Shown one piece after another: positions 46,590-58,544 of a DNA stretch of 64,000 bases. The notes under the pieces are model-generated. The model was not told where the DNA came from, searched no databases, and worked only from the letters and a program-made list of their open reading frames with translations. Position numbers and translations under genes: made by a program. The DNA comes from Muscardinus avellanarius (lineage: Eukaryota > Chordata > Mammalia > Rodentia > Gliridae): positions 28,216,792 through 28,280,791 of the forward strand of contig OY726572.1 of assembly GCA_963383645.1 (NCBI GenBank), written 5' to 3'. The number at the start of each line of letters is the position of its first letter. Within the stretch, counting starts at the first letter, position 1.

Positions 46590-48785
46590 AAAGATAAGGT
46601 CTGAAACAAAGTTAAATCATTTACTTTTGTGCTATCCGTTGAGTTTGAGGTACCTGGGTAGATTGATAGGTTATTGTACCTGAAATGTACCTGAATATGT
46701 ACCTGAACTGTGCTAATGACACATGTCTGTTAGATCAGCTTAATTATTAATAGAAGCCTCCCTCGTTCTCTTTCCCAAATGTCTTGCTTTTGGTGAATAA
46801 ATTATGTGACCATTCTTGACTTAGAAAACTCTTATATGGAGATGTCTTTTAGATAGTTGAGTATGAGTCTGAATTTCAAAATTGAGGTCTGGACAAACCC
46901 TTGATTTAGGAGTGATCTAAATATTTGTAGTATTTGAAACTGGATGTGTGGAAGGACTTATCAGGGAGAGTAGATTTTTGTCATTATGGATAAAGCTGGA
47001 ATCCTGTTGACGGCAATAGGTGGGAAGAGAACTTCAGATGCACATACAAAGAGATGCAGACAGAAGAAGGAGAGTACAGTTCCCAAAACCTTTTGGAAAC
47101 TAACAACTCGAGAATTATTACTGATGCGGGAAAAACTCATGTGTAGGAAGAGGTTCAAAGTGGGAACCAGAGTGTAGAGGGCTGAGTGGTACAGGAGAGC
47201 TGAGAGTGATTGCAAAATGCTTCTATAGGGTGGTCAAAGCAGCAAGCAGGACCAAGTAATGTGAAGGTTTTACTTGTTGTTTCCAAATGAGAATAGTTTT
47301 GGACAGCAGAGAAGGATTGAGGAGTGAATGAAAGAAGGAGAGGAAGAGGAAAATAAAAGAAGGAAAAAGAACAAAGAAGGAAAGAAACAGAAATATAGAA
47401 CAAAGATACAGGGGGAAATCCTGCAATGATGTCAATGCTTTGAGAACGAGGAAGAAAAAGACAATAGAGTCCAAAACAGGGGTGGAAGAACTAAGGTTGA
47501 GTGGAGTGACAGGGGATGGACAGCATCAAGTCATCTTTGTCTGGGGCTGCCAGCAACCAGAATAAGCAGGAGGTGATTCTCAAGGCCAGAAGGAAATCAA
47601 GAGTTGAAGTGAGCACTGAAGTTTATCACTTTAAGATGTTTTAGGAAGGTACTGAAAAGCTCAGAGGACAGGCTGCTGTAGATTCCAGGTAAAGACCGAT
47701 GCAGTGTCCCAGAATACTTCTCAAAGATTAAGAAGAAAGAAGCTTAAGTTCTCAACTAAACACTGCATAACGGTTTCACATGGAAGGGGGAGGAGCAGAA
47801 TAAGTTGACTTCATCACACCAAGAAGGCAGAGGGACTCAAATTTACATTCTAGATACCCAGGTAGGTTCTGGGCCTGGGGATCCCTAATGTAGGTTTGGA
47901 TGTCATGGTATTAGAGCTCTCAGACACAGACATCAGACAAAATCTGTGTACCCGGTAAAATTCAGGGACCTGGCCTAGAACCTTCATTCCCAACAAGTTA
48001 TTCTGCATAAAGACATCTGTTGGAAGTTGATGCAGTAATGTGAGTTTTGGCAGATGAGAAAGAAAAATAAGAGCAAGGTGTGAAACACAGATGGACATGT
48101 GGGAGGTATAGAAAAATCCTATGCTATGTGGAGAAGATTCTAGAATCTTAATCCTCATCTATACTTTTAATTCCTCTTGTGATGTTATACAAACCTCTTA
48201 AGTCTTATAGACTTTAAATTCTCTCTTCATCTCAGAAAATCTTAGGAGGAGAAGGGATGAAACAAGATATTTTAAGAATTTTTATTCTTTATCGTTCTTC
48301 AATGAAGTTGGGCATAGGATTTGCTAAGAACAAATCACAAGAATTTTGTGATTACGAGAACATAGGAACAGAGTCCTTTGAGGAACAAATTATAAATATA
48401 TTTTTATTTTTATTGAAGCATATAAATAAATTATGTCTTTGAAAAATAAATGGTAGAATTTTATTTTAAATTCTTTATCAGTGAGCTCTGAATCTCACTC
48501 AGAACTCAGGTAAATAGTAACAGACTAGTAACAGAATTATCCAAGGAAGCCTCCACAAAATCATGTTTCAGGAGTCAGTGTCCAAGGATGAAAAACTAGC
48601 AGTAGAAACCTAAGATAACTAGCAACAGGACTTACCTAATTCTTTATACAAAGCATAAAAAAGTAACTGCTACATACAAGTTTCTTATCCACATTTAAAT
48701 TAAAGTTTGATTTTGTGGATTCTTAACATACATTAACCTCTATGCCAAGGCACGTTGGACACTGAATTTAAGAAATAAATATAAA
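46590..48785. other. Gene-free stretch of about 2.2 kb
   Basis: Purine-rich around 47300-47480. No recognised transposon or convincing coding segment. Possibly unique sequence. Confidence 0.4.
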
Positions 48786-48789
48786 CTGA

Positions 48790-48990
48790 ACATTGTGATG
48801 ATGCTTGTAATCCTAGTATTTGGGAGGCTGAGACAGGAAGATTGTGGTTCACGGACAGCCTCATCTACTTAGTGAGGCCTTTTGCCACTCAGTGAGACCC
48901 TGTTTCAAAATAAAGAATGAAAAATAGGACTGAGGATGTAACTTGGAGGTAGAATGCCCCTGGGTTCCATCCCTTGTACTGCAAAAAAAG
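48790..48990 (+). mobile_element. B1-ID dimeric SINE
   Basis: 'gatgcttgtaatcctagtatttgggagg' with the 'cacggacagcctcatctacttagtgagg' insert of the second subtype, ending 'gggttccatcccttgtactgcaaaaaaag'. Confidence 0.88.
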
Positions 48991-48994
48991 AAAT

Positions 48995-49575
48995 ATAAGA
49001 CTTTGTTTACCATTAAGGAGCACTATATTGAGTATGTGATAACTGATGTCCAGTCAGGCTTTTTTTAATAGCTAAGAAATTACCTGTTGTAAGTGAGACA
49101 GAGGACATAACTTCAACCTGTCAGTTCCCCATAGATTTGCTACCCCCCCCCATTATCTAGTGCTGATTAGTCGTTGCGACTGATAAGATCCTTGAGTTTA
49201 AACTGGAAACTTAAGCTTTCAAATACAAATCAATCTAACACATGTGACCTGAGCAGTCCAAGTACCTCACAGTCCAAGAACGCTGAACTCTCACAAGTCT
49301 GCTGTGATAAAAAAACAATAATGTCCTTTACAGATATAAAGAACTAAGTACATTTTAAATGCATTGTACGACTCAATTCCAGGATGTCTTTTAGGATAGC
49401 TATCAATAGTACCTTCAATTCCAACATTCAATACAGTGAAACCAAAAAGCACTTAGAGAAAAGGACTCATTATTAGTGCCATCAAATCTTCCATTAGATT
49501 CTTGTAAATCTGAGTTTGTGAAATGGATAGCATTTAAGGATACCCAAACAACTTTATCAATATACTTAACTCTCT
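48995..49575. other. Gene-free stretch, possible extended 3' UTR
   Basis: No transposon recognised. If the terminal-exon candidate to the right is real, this would be downstream of its first polyadenylation signal. Confidence 0.35.
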
Positions 49576-49579
49576 AACA

Positions 49580-49958
49580 ATAAGCCGATTATTTATTTGG
49601 ATCCATCATGTATTCAGTGTTCTTGCAAAAACTGACAATCTCATGAAATTGCTGTTGCAGACTATAATTAGCACCTCAGATATTTGGAAAATATGAAAGG
49701 TACCCATCGCTATTCCTCACAATGCCACCAGGGAAGATTCCTCTACCCAGCCAGCGTTTGGGCAGTGTGAGGTGAGCAGGAAAGAGTTCATTTCACTTTG
49801 CTTATATATGCTGTTTACCCTTGAGATCCTCAAATGCTTTCTTCGTAGGTTTTAATGGTGAGAAAGAAAACCAGCATACCTAAAAGGATGCAGAACACAC
49901 TGACTGCCATAAGGGACTCCATAAATATGGCTGTGTGATTAAATTGTAATCGGAGTGG
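49580..49958 (-). CDS. Candidate terminal exon with transmembrane C-terminus
   Basis: On the minus strand a frame opens after an AG (49960-49959, 'tttatgtgtag'). It reads about 42 codons to a TGA at 49832-49830. The last 30 residues begin MESLMAVSVF, continue through a hydrophobic run of about 20 residues typical of a membrane span, and end with a short charged tail (KTYEESI). Third codon positions are GC-richer than the flanks, as in real coding DNA. After the stop lies 3' UTR-like sequence with an AATAAA at about 49590. I do not recognise the protein. It could be the last exon of a single-pass membrane protein, or a pseudogene or chance frame. The acceptor's pyrimidine tract is weak. No upstream exon was found in this window. 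Confidence 0.3.
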
Positions 49959-50044
49959 CTACACATAAAGATCTAGATGTGTTCATGCAGAATCAAAACA
50001 AATGGGTGAAAAGAGATTTTTTTTCTTCAAAATTCCTGTATGTT

Positions 50045-50216
50045 TAAGCCTGGTGCAGTGGTGCACACTTGTAACCAGGACCTTGGAAGCTGAAACAGGA
50101 GGATCACATGTTCGAGACCAGCAGGTGATAACTTAGGGAGACCCTGTTTCAGAACAAATAAACATAAAGGACTGGGGGTATAACTCAGTGTTAGAATACC
50201 CTTGAATTTAATCCCC
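50045..50216 (+). mobile_element. B1-ID dimeric SINE
   Basis: 'gcctggtgcagtggtgcacacttgtaa' to 'ggactgggggtataactcagtgttagaatacccttgaatttaatccccagta', then a CA repeat in place of an A tail. Confidence 0.87.
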
Positions 50217-50255
50217 AGTAACACACAACACACACACACACACAACACACATACA

Positions 50256-50286
<31 letters not shown>

Positions 50287-50290
50287 GCAC
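50217..50290. repeat. (CA)n(CG)n tract, Z-DNA-prone
   Basis: CA units pass into nine uninterrupted CG units (50272-50289). The purine-pyrimidine alternation is nearly unbroken from about 50252. Confidence 0.95.
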
Positions 50291-50291
50291 T

Positions 50292-51035
50292 CATGTATTT
50301 CTAAATAGGCAGAGTTCCAGAAACACTGCACATGTGATATTAGCAACATTTTTTCACATCTCTGTATAATTGTACAATAATGTCTGACCTGCAAAATTAA
50401 TCATAAATGTATACTATTCACCCAAGTGCTTCAGGACTCCACAGACTGATTGCATTTACACTTTCTGAAAAATTAAGGAAGCCCTTTCATTTTTCCTCTA
50501 AAGGTCACTGTGAGGTGAATCTAAAAATTATGCTCAATTAGCACATTTTTATCCCTGATCTTATCCATCCAATGTGAGTCTAGAGCCAGATGAAAACCTC
50601 TTCAACTAGAGCCAGTGATGCCCATTATAGTTTCCATATCTGAGCACACTTAGCATTACCACAGTAAACATCCCATAAATTGTAAGTTATACTAAAAAAA
50701 AAAAAAAAACAACACCCAGTAGGCCAGATTCTTGGTCCATCCAGACGAGGGACTTTTGTCTAATTAAGACTACGACATTCAAGCTTTGTGTGCAGAAGAC
50801 TAATATACTCTTGAATCACTAGCAAACATTTAATGGCATTTTTTGTGTAGTTTATAACTCAAAATAGATTTTACTGTGTATTGCATTTTCTAGTAAATTA
50901 TCTAAACTTTTTTAAAAATCAACATTCATGGTGCTTCTGATCATAAATTATTTAGTATTAGGCACGAATTAGTTTCTTTTGAACTTCAAGAGGGTGGTCT
51001 GAAATATCAGACCAACATCAAAGTTTCATATGAAA
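50292..51035. other. Gene-free stretch
   Basis: An A-run lies at 50694-50709. Nothing else recognised. Confidence 0.4.
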
Positions 51036-51044
51036 AAATTATAC

Positions 51045-51237
51045 AGCTGGATGTGGTGTCACACACTTGTAATCCCAGAATTTGGGAGGCTGATACAGGA
51101 AGATTGCAGTTCGCGGATATCCTCAGCTACTTAGGCCCTTTGCAACTCAGTGAGACTATTTAAAAAATAAAGAATAAAAAATAGGGCTGGGAGTGTCACT
51201 CAGAGGTAGAATGCCCCTGGGTTTCATCTCCAGTACC
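51045..51237 (+). mobile_element. B1-ID dimeric SINE
   Basis: 'agctggatgtggtgtcacacacttgtaatcccag' with the second-subtype insert 'cgcggatatcctcagctacttagg', ending 'gggtttcatctccagtacc'. Confidence 0.88.
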
Positions 51238-51297
51238 AAAAACATTATATACGTATAATTTTTGGTTACTGCAAGCAATTTTAGTACAAAAGTGTGC

Positions 51298-52000
51298 TTT
51301 TTTTTTTTTTTTAAAAAAAAGCTGTTTATTGGTAGAGCTTCAGTTTCTGTCTCAATTAAGACCAATCGAGATAATCACACAACAACATGGACGGAACTGA
51401 AAAGGAACAGAAGCTAAAAAACAGGAGCCCCAGAGAGTCCTTGTGGTTACTTGGTCAGTCGACTTTATTAGGCACACAAAAAAAGAATGAAGCAGACAGG
51501 ATAGTAAATAGGTGTACTGGTGAATTCCATTAGAGAATGAGCAAGTGTTGGTTTTAGGTCCACATATTCAGAATAGGATTGTGGAATTCATTCCTCACTC
51601 TGTGGGAAGTTGATCAGCTATTTAAATACATGGCAAAAAAAATGCAGATAAAAAAATCTGTAATTCACATGCCACCGAGGTGTCTCCTTCAGCAAGGGTC
51701 TGAGTCCCAGTGAGGTGAGCCAGGAGAGACTAGTGGCCGGGCTGGATACTTAGAAATTAGTTTAAAAACCTATTCTGACATTTTCTAAACAGTTATATTT
51801 ACTCCTGAATTCTAGCAGTTATGTGTTCTTTAAACACCCAGTACTAAGATAGTATCCTAGCATAAAATTGCGATGAATTCGTTTGCTGTGCAAATTCTAC
51901 CTCGATGAGATTCCTTCTCTCAGGCAAAAAATCACACAACATTAAAACATCAAAAACGCGGTAAGTCCTTCCCCTCAGTTCTTGCTAATTGAGATATTTG
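51298..52000 (-). pseudogene. Probable retrocopy 3' UTR
   Basis: A T-run (51298-51313) is followed, reading leftward, by 3' UTR-like sequence. There is a polyadenylation signal 'ccaataaacagc' just before the A tail and a second, internal 'cctaataaagtcg' near 51470. Intronless sequence ending in AATAAA plus poly-A on the minus strand is the layout of an L1-mobilised mRNA copy. No coding part could be read up to about 52000, so the parent gene is unknown. Confidence 0.4.
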
Positions 52001-52640
52001 TGATTTACAGAAAGAGTTCCTTAAAGATTGCAGGATTCGTATTTTTTATTATAATTTATCTTGCTGGCACACAAGTCAGGTAGATAAAAAGATACATTTA
52101 GGAGTAATACTAAAGGATAAATCAGGTTAACAACCCTACCCCCCCACAAAAACCCTAGAGTCTTTTTATTTTGTAATACACATTCTCATTTTGACCTTTA
52201 CATTTGTATTTCTCAAATTGTATTATTAAACTATTTTTAAGTTACTTTTTCATGTGAATATTTATGTAGATAAATTTTTTCTCCTTGTAACTCTATAAAA
52301 TATAGGACCCAGATAGATATAGTTTTTATAGAACTTTTTAACCTCACAAAATCGTTCATCTTATATTTTTTCTAAAATGAAAATTTCTAGATAGTGTACT
52401 TTTGCACCTAGCAAAAAAAAATTATTTTAAGTTTTGTATTTTCTCAAAAGTAAATGCTTTTACAAATAATTTTGTCTACTTTGTGAAGTACACAATTTAA
52501 TTAGACTAGAAAAAAAATGCATGTCCCTGTCATAGTAATTTTTCTTATATGTACCCTGAAACCTCAAATACATAGAGACTGGGATAGCTTAAAGAGTATA
52601 ACCTGATTTTGAAATTTTATAAATTGCCTTTAATAAATTG
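52001..52640. other. Gene-free AT-rich stretch
   Basis: Nothing recognised. It separates two probable retrocopies. Confidence 0.4.
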
Positions 52641-52649
52641 TACAAGGAA

Positions 52650-53480
52650 TTTATTTTAATAAAAAGTTTATTTTCAAAGACATAGGCCTTATTACTTTCA
52701 CAGCACAACTCATATGAAAATTTAAAAAAACAGGAATGGAGAAAAGTCAAATGAAAAGAAAGAAAAGTTGGTTTATGTCATTCAGTTAACTTCTGGAATT
52801 TCTTTTGGTCTTGAACAGGGCTGCATGGCCTCCTCCGTATTTGAGCATTCCATATCTTTAACGCTAGATTCTGTGCTTTCTTTCAGGTTGTTCTTTCTTT
52901 TGGTCATGGTTTTTGGTTTCACACCTCCATTCATTACCTCACATAAGTTCAGATTGCCATCATCCTACTTCCTAGAACTTTTAGCTCTTGCAAAAGAATA
53001 TCACATACATTTTAATACAGACGTTTCTCAGTGTAGTTCAATAATTTCAGTTTCTATGTAGTTAACAATTTCATCTGGCTTTTTTTTCTCAGGAAAACAT
53101 TCCTCCATAAAACCTGCAATATTTTTTTGTTTCTAGTTTTAGAATTATTAACATAGGGTCTTTCAAATTATCCTCCCAAAGAAGGTGGACACTAAGTCAC
53201 TGAATTGTGTGATAGCCACACATTTCCAAACCACCATGTCTTGATGGGGCCATGCCATTGTGCACATCAATGCTTGGGAATTCAAGAGTACCATTGTGAC
53301 ATATTTTGGGATCCTCTATGTATTTTTTATGAATTCTTTGTAGGCAGATAAGTGTAAAGTAAAAGCAAGAGTCATATTACTTTTACATTTACTAAGATCT
53401 ATAGATCACAACAAAATGCTAATTGCTTTTATTCACTCTTTTGATTTTTTTCTACCATAATTACTATGTGATGGCACTTG
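52650..53480 (-). pseudogene. VRK1P: VRK1 processed pseudogene (C-terminal part)
   Basis: Minus-strand readings match the C-terminal half of VRK1, a nuclear serine/threonine kinase that phosphorylates chromatin and envelope proteins. In order: a decayed catalytic-loop and DYGLA region (about 53450-53350), 'EDPKICHNGTLEFPSIDVHN' (about 53300), 'MAPSRHGGLEMCGYHTIQ', 'LLWEDNLK', 'MEECFPEKKKPDEIVNYIET' (about 53110-53050), and the tail 'GGVKPKTMTKRK...SNTEEAMQ' to a stop at 52784-52782. A 3' UTR with AATAAA follows to about 52650. Several in-frame stops (including TGG to TGA in the IQW motif) and frameshifts make it non-functional. Exons are fused without introns, so it is a retrocopy, 5'-truncated near the catalytic loop. 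Confidence 0.85.
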
Positions 53481-53484
53481 CTAT

Positions 53485-55030
53485 ATTTGTTTCTCAGGAA
53501 AAAAAAGGGAAACCAGGCAAGCTCCTTTACAATGTGCATATTTCTTCATGTTTCAGAGACCCTTTCAAACCCTGTGTATTTCAGTACCAATGAATATTCA
53601 TTTCACTCGTGAAATACACAGGAGTCTTGTAAGGTCATCTTCTCTTTGTAATTAGATATCTTGAGTTGCCAAGAGCACCCCTATCCTCCTCTCATCTACA
53701 TGGAACATAGAGTTTAAGGAATAACCCTTATTCTCCAGGCCCTGAAGACAGATAAAAAAAACTGTGTGTTAATCTTCTGATTTTCTTTCCCCTACTAGTC
53801 ACAAAGCAAGGGTTTGTCATGAGACCTCTGCTGAGACAGTGAGTAGTTGAAAGAAAAGGACACATACACAGATAATAGCTCTGTACATCTATAAGATTTT
53901 CATGTATGTTTTGTTGGGGGAAGATAGAAGCTTAAAGTCAGCTTTAAAAAGTAATATGACAGTCTGTGACAGTGTCAGTGTCAGTCTGTGACAGTGTCAG
54001 TTGTCAGAAGACTGGAAAAATGTGACAGAAAGATCAAGAGGCAGGAGTGGAAGATTCAGAAACGTACTAAACATTAGGTTCTGTACTGGCAGATCCCTAG
54101 GTTTAATAACTTCATAAGTGGAAGTAATTTATCTATAAAAATACTCTGATGCACATCTGGAGATCAATAAACTATAGTCCACCTATAGGAGAAAAAAAAA
54201 ACTTGCTTCATTTCTTTAACAAGTTTTTCATGTTTTTTTTTTTTTTTGTCTCAGTTATTGTCCTATGTTCTGGAAATAGAGAAGAAAAAAAAATAGTCCT
54301 GTCTTCTTGGAGTTTCCATATTAGAAAGATGAATCGGTGAGACAAACAGATCACAAATCTCAAGACCCATTTAATGTCATTCCAAAGCAAATGTAGTTAT
54401 TTAGAGTTGCCCATGAAACAAAGATAAAGGTACCTGGGAGCTATGTAGCCTTTGAGAATAGATCTTTTATAGAGCAGAAAAGAAAAGGAAGCCAATATGA
54501 TTACTGTGTAGAGGGTATATTTATCTTGCTTAGCTCAAGTCACAGGTAACTTGACATTTGCATTACTGGAGCCCATTTTCAAGTGGCTTTGGAGAGCACT
54601 GAAATGTTCTTGGAAGTGGGCCAGGGCCACTTTGGCTTTTCTATCTGCACTTGCATGAAAACACCGGTGCATGAACTATAGTACCTACGACAACTAAGAT
54701 ACTAGAATATTTAATTGCATCATCTTTAAAAGTATTGCATTTAAGTAGATACACTGTAAGGATGGCTTTAGGGTCAGCCTATGAATTTCCCCCGTACGAT
54801 GCCAAATAGGCTTTGTATTAGCAAACACAATTTGGCTTATATATTGTTATTTCTGAGTCATTTATTAAAAATTATTGACTATTTTCAACAGGAATTAGCC
54901 CAGTCTAGGCAATTAGCACATAAAATAAATTAAAAATAATATAATTAAATTGAAGCAGAAGTCTTCAGAAAGAGAAAAATTCTGAAGATAACAATTGTAA
55001 CTGTTTCCTCTTTCTTATTTCAATAAGAAA
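53485..55030. other. Gene-free stretch with one minisatellite-like repeat
   Basis: A 22-23-bp unit (cagtctgtgacagtgtcagtgt) is present about twice in tandem at 53960-54007. T- and A-runs lie at 54231-54248. No coding or transposon signature otherwise. Confidence 0.5.
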
Positions 55031-55039
55031 TGAAACCTT

Positions 55040-56150
55040 ATTTGCTAATCTATAGAATCTCCTTCTTTGTCTAGAGTTCCTTCTATGACCCGTTTTCTCC
55101 CTAGCCTTTGCATATTAGGGAAAGCATCTGAATTCTTATTTTTTTTGTAACTGACTAATCTCACTTAGCATAATGTCCTCCAGTTCCATCCATTTCCCTA
55201 TAAATGAAGTAATTGTGTTTTTCTTTATGTCTGAGTAAAATTACATCGTGTATATATCCCACAGTTTTGTAATCCATTCTGTTGATGGACATCTTGGCTG
55301 GTTCCATAGTTTGGCTATGGTGAATTGTGCAGCTATGAACATAGATATGCAGCATTAGTTTGGTACTTTGGTTTCCTTTTTTTTGGGGGGGTAGATACCC
55401 AGAAATGATATTGCTGGATCAAATGGTAAGTTTGTTCCCATTCTTCTGAGGATCCTCCATACAGTTTTCCAAAGTGATTGCACTAATTTGCAATCCCACC
55501 AACAATGTATTAGAGTTCCCACTTCTCCATATCCCCCCCAGCATTTGTTGTTTGTGTTTTGAATGATGGCCATTCTAGTTGGAGTTAGGTGAAATCTCAG
55601 GGTATTTTGATTTGCATCCCTCTGATTGCTAATGATGTTGAGCATTTTTCATGCATTATTGTCCATTTGAATTTATTCCTTTGTGAAGTGTCTATTTAGT
55701 TCACTTGCCCATTTTTTGATTGGGTTTTCTTAGTGCTGAGTTTTTTGAGTTATCTATGTATTCTAGATATTAGTCCTCTATTGGAGTAGTAGTTGGCAAA
55801 AATCTTTTCCCATTCTGTTTTAGATCTCGGTTGAGGTTCTTGATAGTTTTTTTTTTTTTTCTGTATAGAAGCTCTTAAATTTTATGCAATCCCAGGTACT
55901 GACTCACCTTTTAGTTTCTTGTGCCTTTGGAGTATTGTTGAGAAAGTTTTTATTTGTGCCTATATGTTGCAGTGTTGGACCTATGCCCTCTTCAAGGAGC
56001 CTCAAGGTCTCTTGTCTAATTTCTAAGTCTTTGATCCATCTTGACTTGACTCTGTGCAAGGTGAGAAAGTGAGATTAATTTCCATTCTTCTGCATATAGT
56101 TAACTGGTTATGCCAATACCATTTGTTGAATAAACGATCTTTTTTCAGTA
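55040..56150 (-). mobile_element. LINE-1 3' fragment, both ends truncated
   Basis: It covers part of the 3' UTR (from 'ttatttgctaatctatagaatctccttc') and the ORF2 C-terminal coding region. The minus-strand frame at 55645-55355 carries the C-terminal ORF2 block '[20 protein letters not shown]', the cysteine/histidine region typical of L1 ORF2. It ends near 56150. No A tail or target duplication is visible, so the 3' end was lost. It is among the least diverged L1 copies here. Confidence 0.88.
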
Positions 56151-56154
56151 GTTA

Positions 56155-57240
56155 ATACCTTTCTTATGTCAATTTATAACTTGGTAGGATTTTTTCATCC
56201 TTCACTTATTTACCTGTTTCCAAAAATAAATGGGAATTCCATAGGGTACCCAGAGCAGAAGGTAAAAAATACTGACAGGATTATAGCTATGTACCCACAC
56301 TGGTATCCATCATAAAGTGCACAAGATCTAAAAAGATCAGCTGGAGATATATAAATTGGTAATCATTATTGGGCCAACATTAACCTGTGTTCCATGAACC
56401 AGGAACTATTTTATCAAGTGGAAAAATCAAAAGTAGATGTACCACAAAAGACTACATATTGAGATGTTAATATTATTGAGATGGCAATGAAATGTAAGAG
56501 CTACCAAGGTTCTTCAACATCTGGGAGTGCACGAAGTGGTTACTAATAAAAATTGCTAACCTATCTCTCAACATTATTTTAGCAATAATTCTTTTTCCTC
56601 AGTCTCAAAATAATGTTTTCCCAATATACCTTTAATTACAGTTTCCAATTCATCAGTAAAGATTTCAAATATAATGCATTTTGAAACAAGGCTATAAACC
56701 GACTATATGATTCAGTCAAGTGAAAAAAGAGACATTTAAATTAGATTTCAGGATATGGTAGTAGAGCCAATGTATGTTTTTATTTTTATTTTTTATCTCA
56801 CAGCGGAAATGATGCTTGAATTGAAATTGAGAGGTTGAAGATTTTCTAGTCCATTGGTTCTTAAGCATTTTTTTCTAATGTGTAAAAGTCTTTACACAAA
56901 AGCAATTTTGAAAAGAATTCCAATAAAATAAAGCCATTCTAGTTGATGTGTAATCTCCCATAAGATGGCTCTATCCTGCTCTGACTCCCTTCTCTTCTTA
57001 TTTCTCAGAATGCATCTCTAGCTTTCCTGACTTCTATCCCCATTTGCAACTAGTTGACATTTTCCCAACTATAGGTCTTGCCCTTTGTGGTTCTTTTTTC
57101 TTCATTTCAGTCTCTCAAAAGAATAGACTCAGTCTTATCCCTACATTATGTCCCTGGTGCATTGTCTAGCTTCAGAGCCTCAGCAAAGTAGAATTGACCA
57201 TCTCACAACTTTATTGTTTTTATTTCTAATTCTTCCACCC
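56155..57240. other. Gene-free stretch
   Basis: Nothing recognised. Confidence 0.4.
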
Positions 57241-57244
57241 ACAG

Positions 57245-57670
57245 ACATGGTTTCAGTCAGCAATTTTACTTCTGTGACCAAAATACCTTAGGAAAAAGAT
57301 CAGCTTAGAAGAAAGATTTATTGTGGAGGCTCCGGATCTATTAGTCCCTGTTAAGCCAGGTCAATTCTGCAGAGATCATGGTGGCCAGAAGCAGAGACAG
57401 AGCAAGAAAGGAGAGGCATACATTGTTCCCAAGGATACACCTCAGTTACCTACCTCCTCCAGCTATGCTCTATCTGCTCACATATCCATCAAATAAAATC
57501 ACTTAAATTATGAATCCATCAATGGATTCTGTCTGTGTGTCTGACTGGCACATGCTGAAATTCTTTTGAGTCACATAAGTCTAAGGCTGGCTGTACCAGT
57601 CCTGAGGTGGGTTTCCCTTCCTGGGGACTTCTCAGACCCCTCAAAAAAATCAACTCGCCCCCTGTGACAG
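57245..57670 (-). mobile_element. MaLR-like LTR, antisense
   Basis: 'tcagtcagcaattttacttctgtgaccaaaatacctta', 'gaagaaagatttattgtggaggctcc', 'ctacctcctccagctatgctc' and 'atccatcaatggattctg' follow the antisense order of rodent MaLR LTRs. Confidence 0.6.
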
Positions 57671-57676
57671 TACCTG

Positions 57677-57760
57677 TTATGGTTTGCATATAGAATGTCC
57701 TCAAGTGTTGACAAAAATATTCAGAGGTAAAATAATTGAATCTCAAGACTCATCACTGTT
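57677..57760 (+). mobile_element. MaLR LTR start fragment
   Basis: 'tgttatggtttgcatatagaatgtcctc' resembles the 5' end of a MaLR LTR in plus orientation, back to back with the antisense LTR. It fades by about 57760. Confidence 0.4.
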
Positions 57761-57764
57761 AATG

Positions 57765-58260
57765 CTGATCATGTTTGCCTGGATAAGGGAATATTTATCA
57801 AGTTTCTCCTCCATGAAATTATTCCTTTTTCTCTATTTCATTATATTATGGAATTTTCTCTGGAAATTACTATGTACAGTCTATACCTCAGGATTGGGAA
57901 TTAAATTTCTCCTACTTGAGGAGTGATTATGTTCATAACTTATATAATTATTGTGAGAAATTTGTTCATTCTATGTATCATTTATGCAATTATTTATTGT
58001 ATATAAGTTCAGAGGTATTTATTTTATTTTTATTTATAATCCAATATTACCTTATTTGTTGAAATTGTTCAAGCTTTGGCCTTTGGAGTTTACCTGTCTT
58101 CTATATTTTTTATGTTCCTTTGATATACCCTTAACAATGTGGGTTTGCTTTTACTTGTTTGTTTTTAAACTTTTCTGACTACCTGACATTGTAAGATGTT
58201 CCAGGCTTATATGGTATACTTCTTACTTCCGTTCTTAAATCAGCCACTTTTCAAAGCAGG
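57765..58260. other. Gene-free AT-rich stretch
   Basis: Nothing recognised. Confidence 0.4.
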
Positions 58261-58279
58261 AGAAAAGGACTTTTTAATA

Positions 58280-58487
58280 TTTTTCAGAACTAGGGATCAC
58301 ACAGAGGGGCATTCTACCTCCAAGCTACACCCTCAGAACTATTTTTTAATTTTTCATTTTAAAACAGGGTCTCACTAAGTTGTGGAGGGACTCATAAGTT
58401 GCTGAGGCTGGCTGTGAACCTGTGATCCTCCTGTCTCAGCCTCCCAAGTATTGGGATTATAAGCATGCATCACAATGCCCGGCAGAG
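58280..58487 (-). mobile_element. B1-ID dimeric SINE, antisense
   Basis: ID part 'gaactagggatcacacagaggggc', B1 half ending 'gcatgcatcacaatgcccggc'. A perfect 15-bp duplication (aaggactttttaata) lies at 58265-58279 and 58488-58502. Confidence 0.93.
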
Positions 58488-58544
58488 AAGGACTTTTTAA
58501 TAATAGAAATATATGAAATTTTTAATATAGAAATATATGGATTC

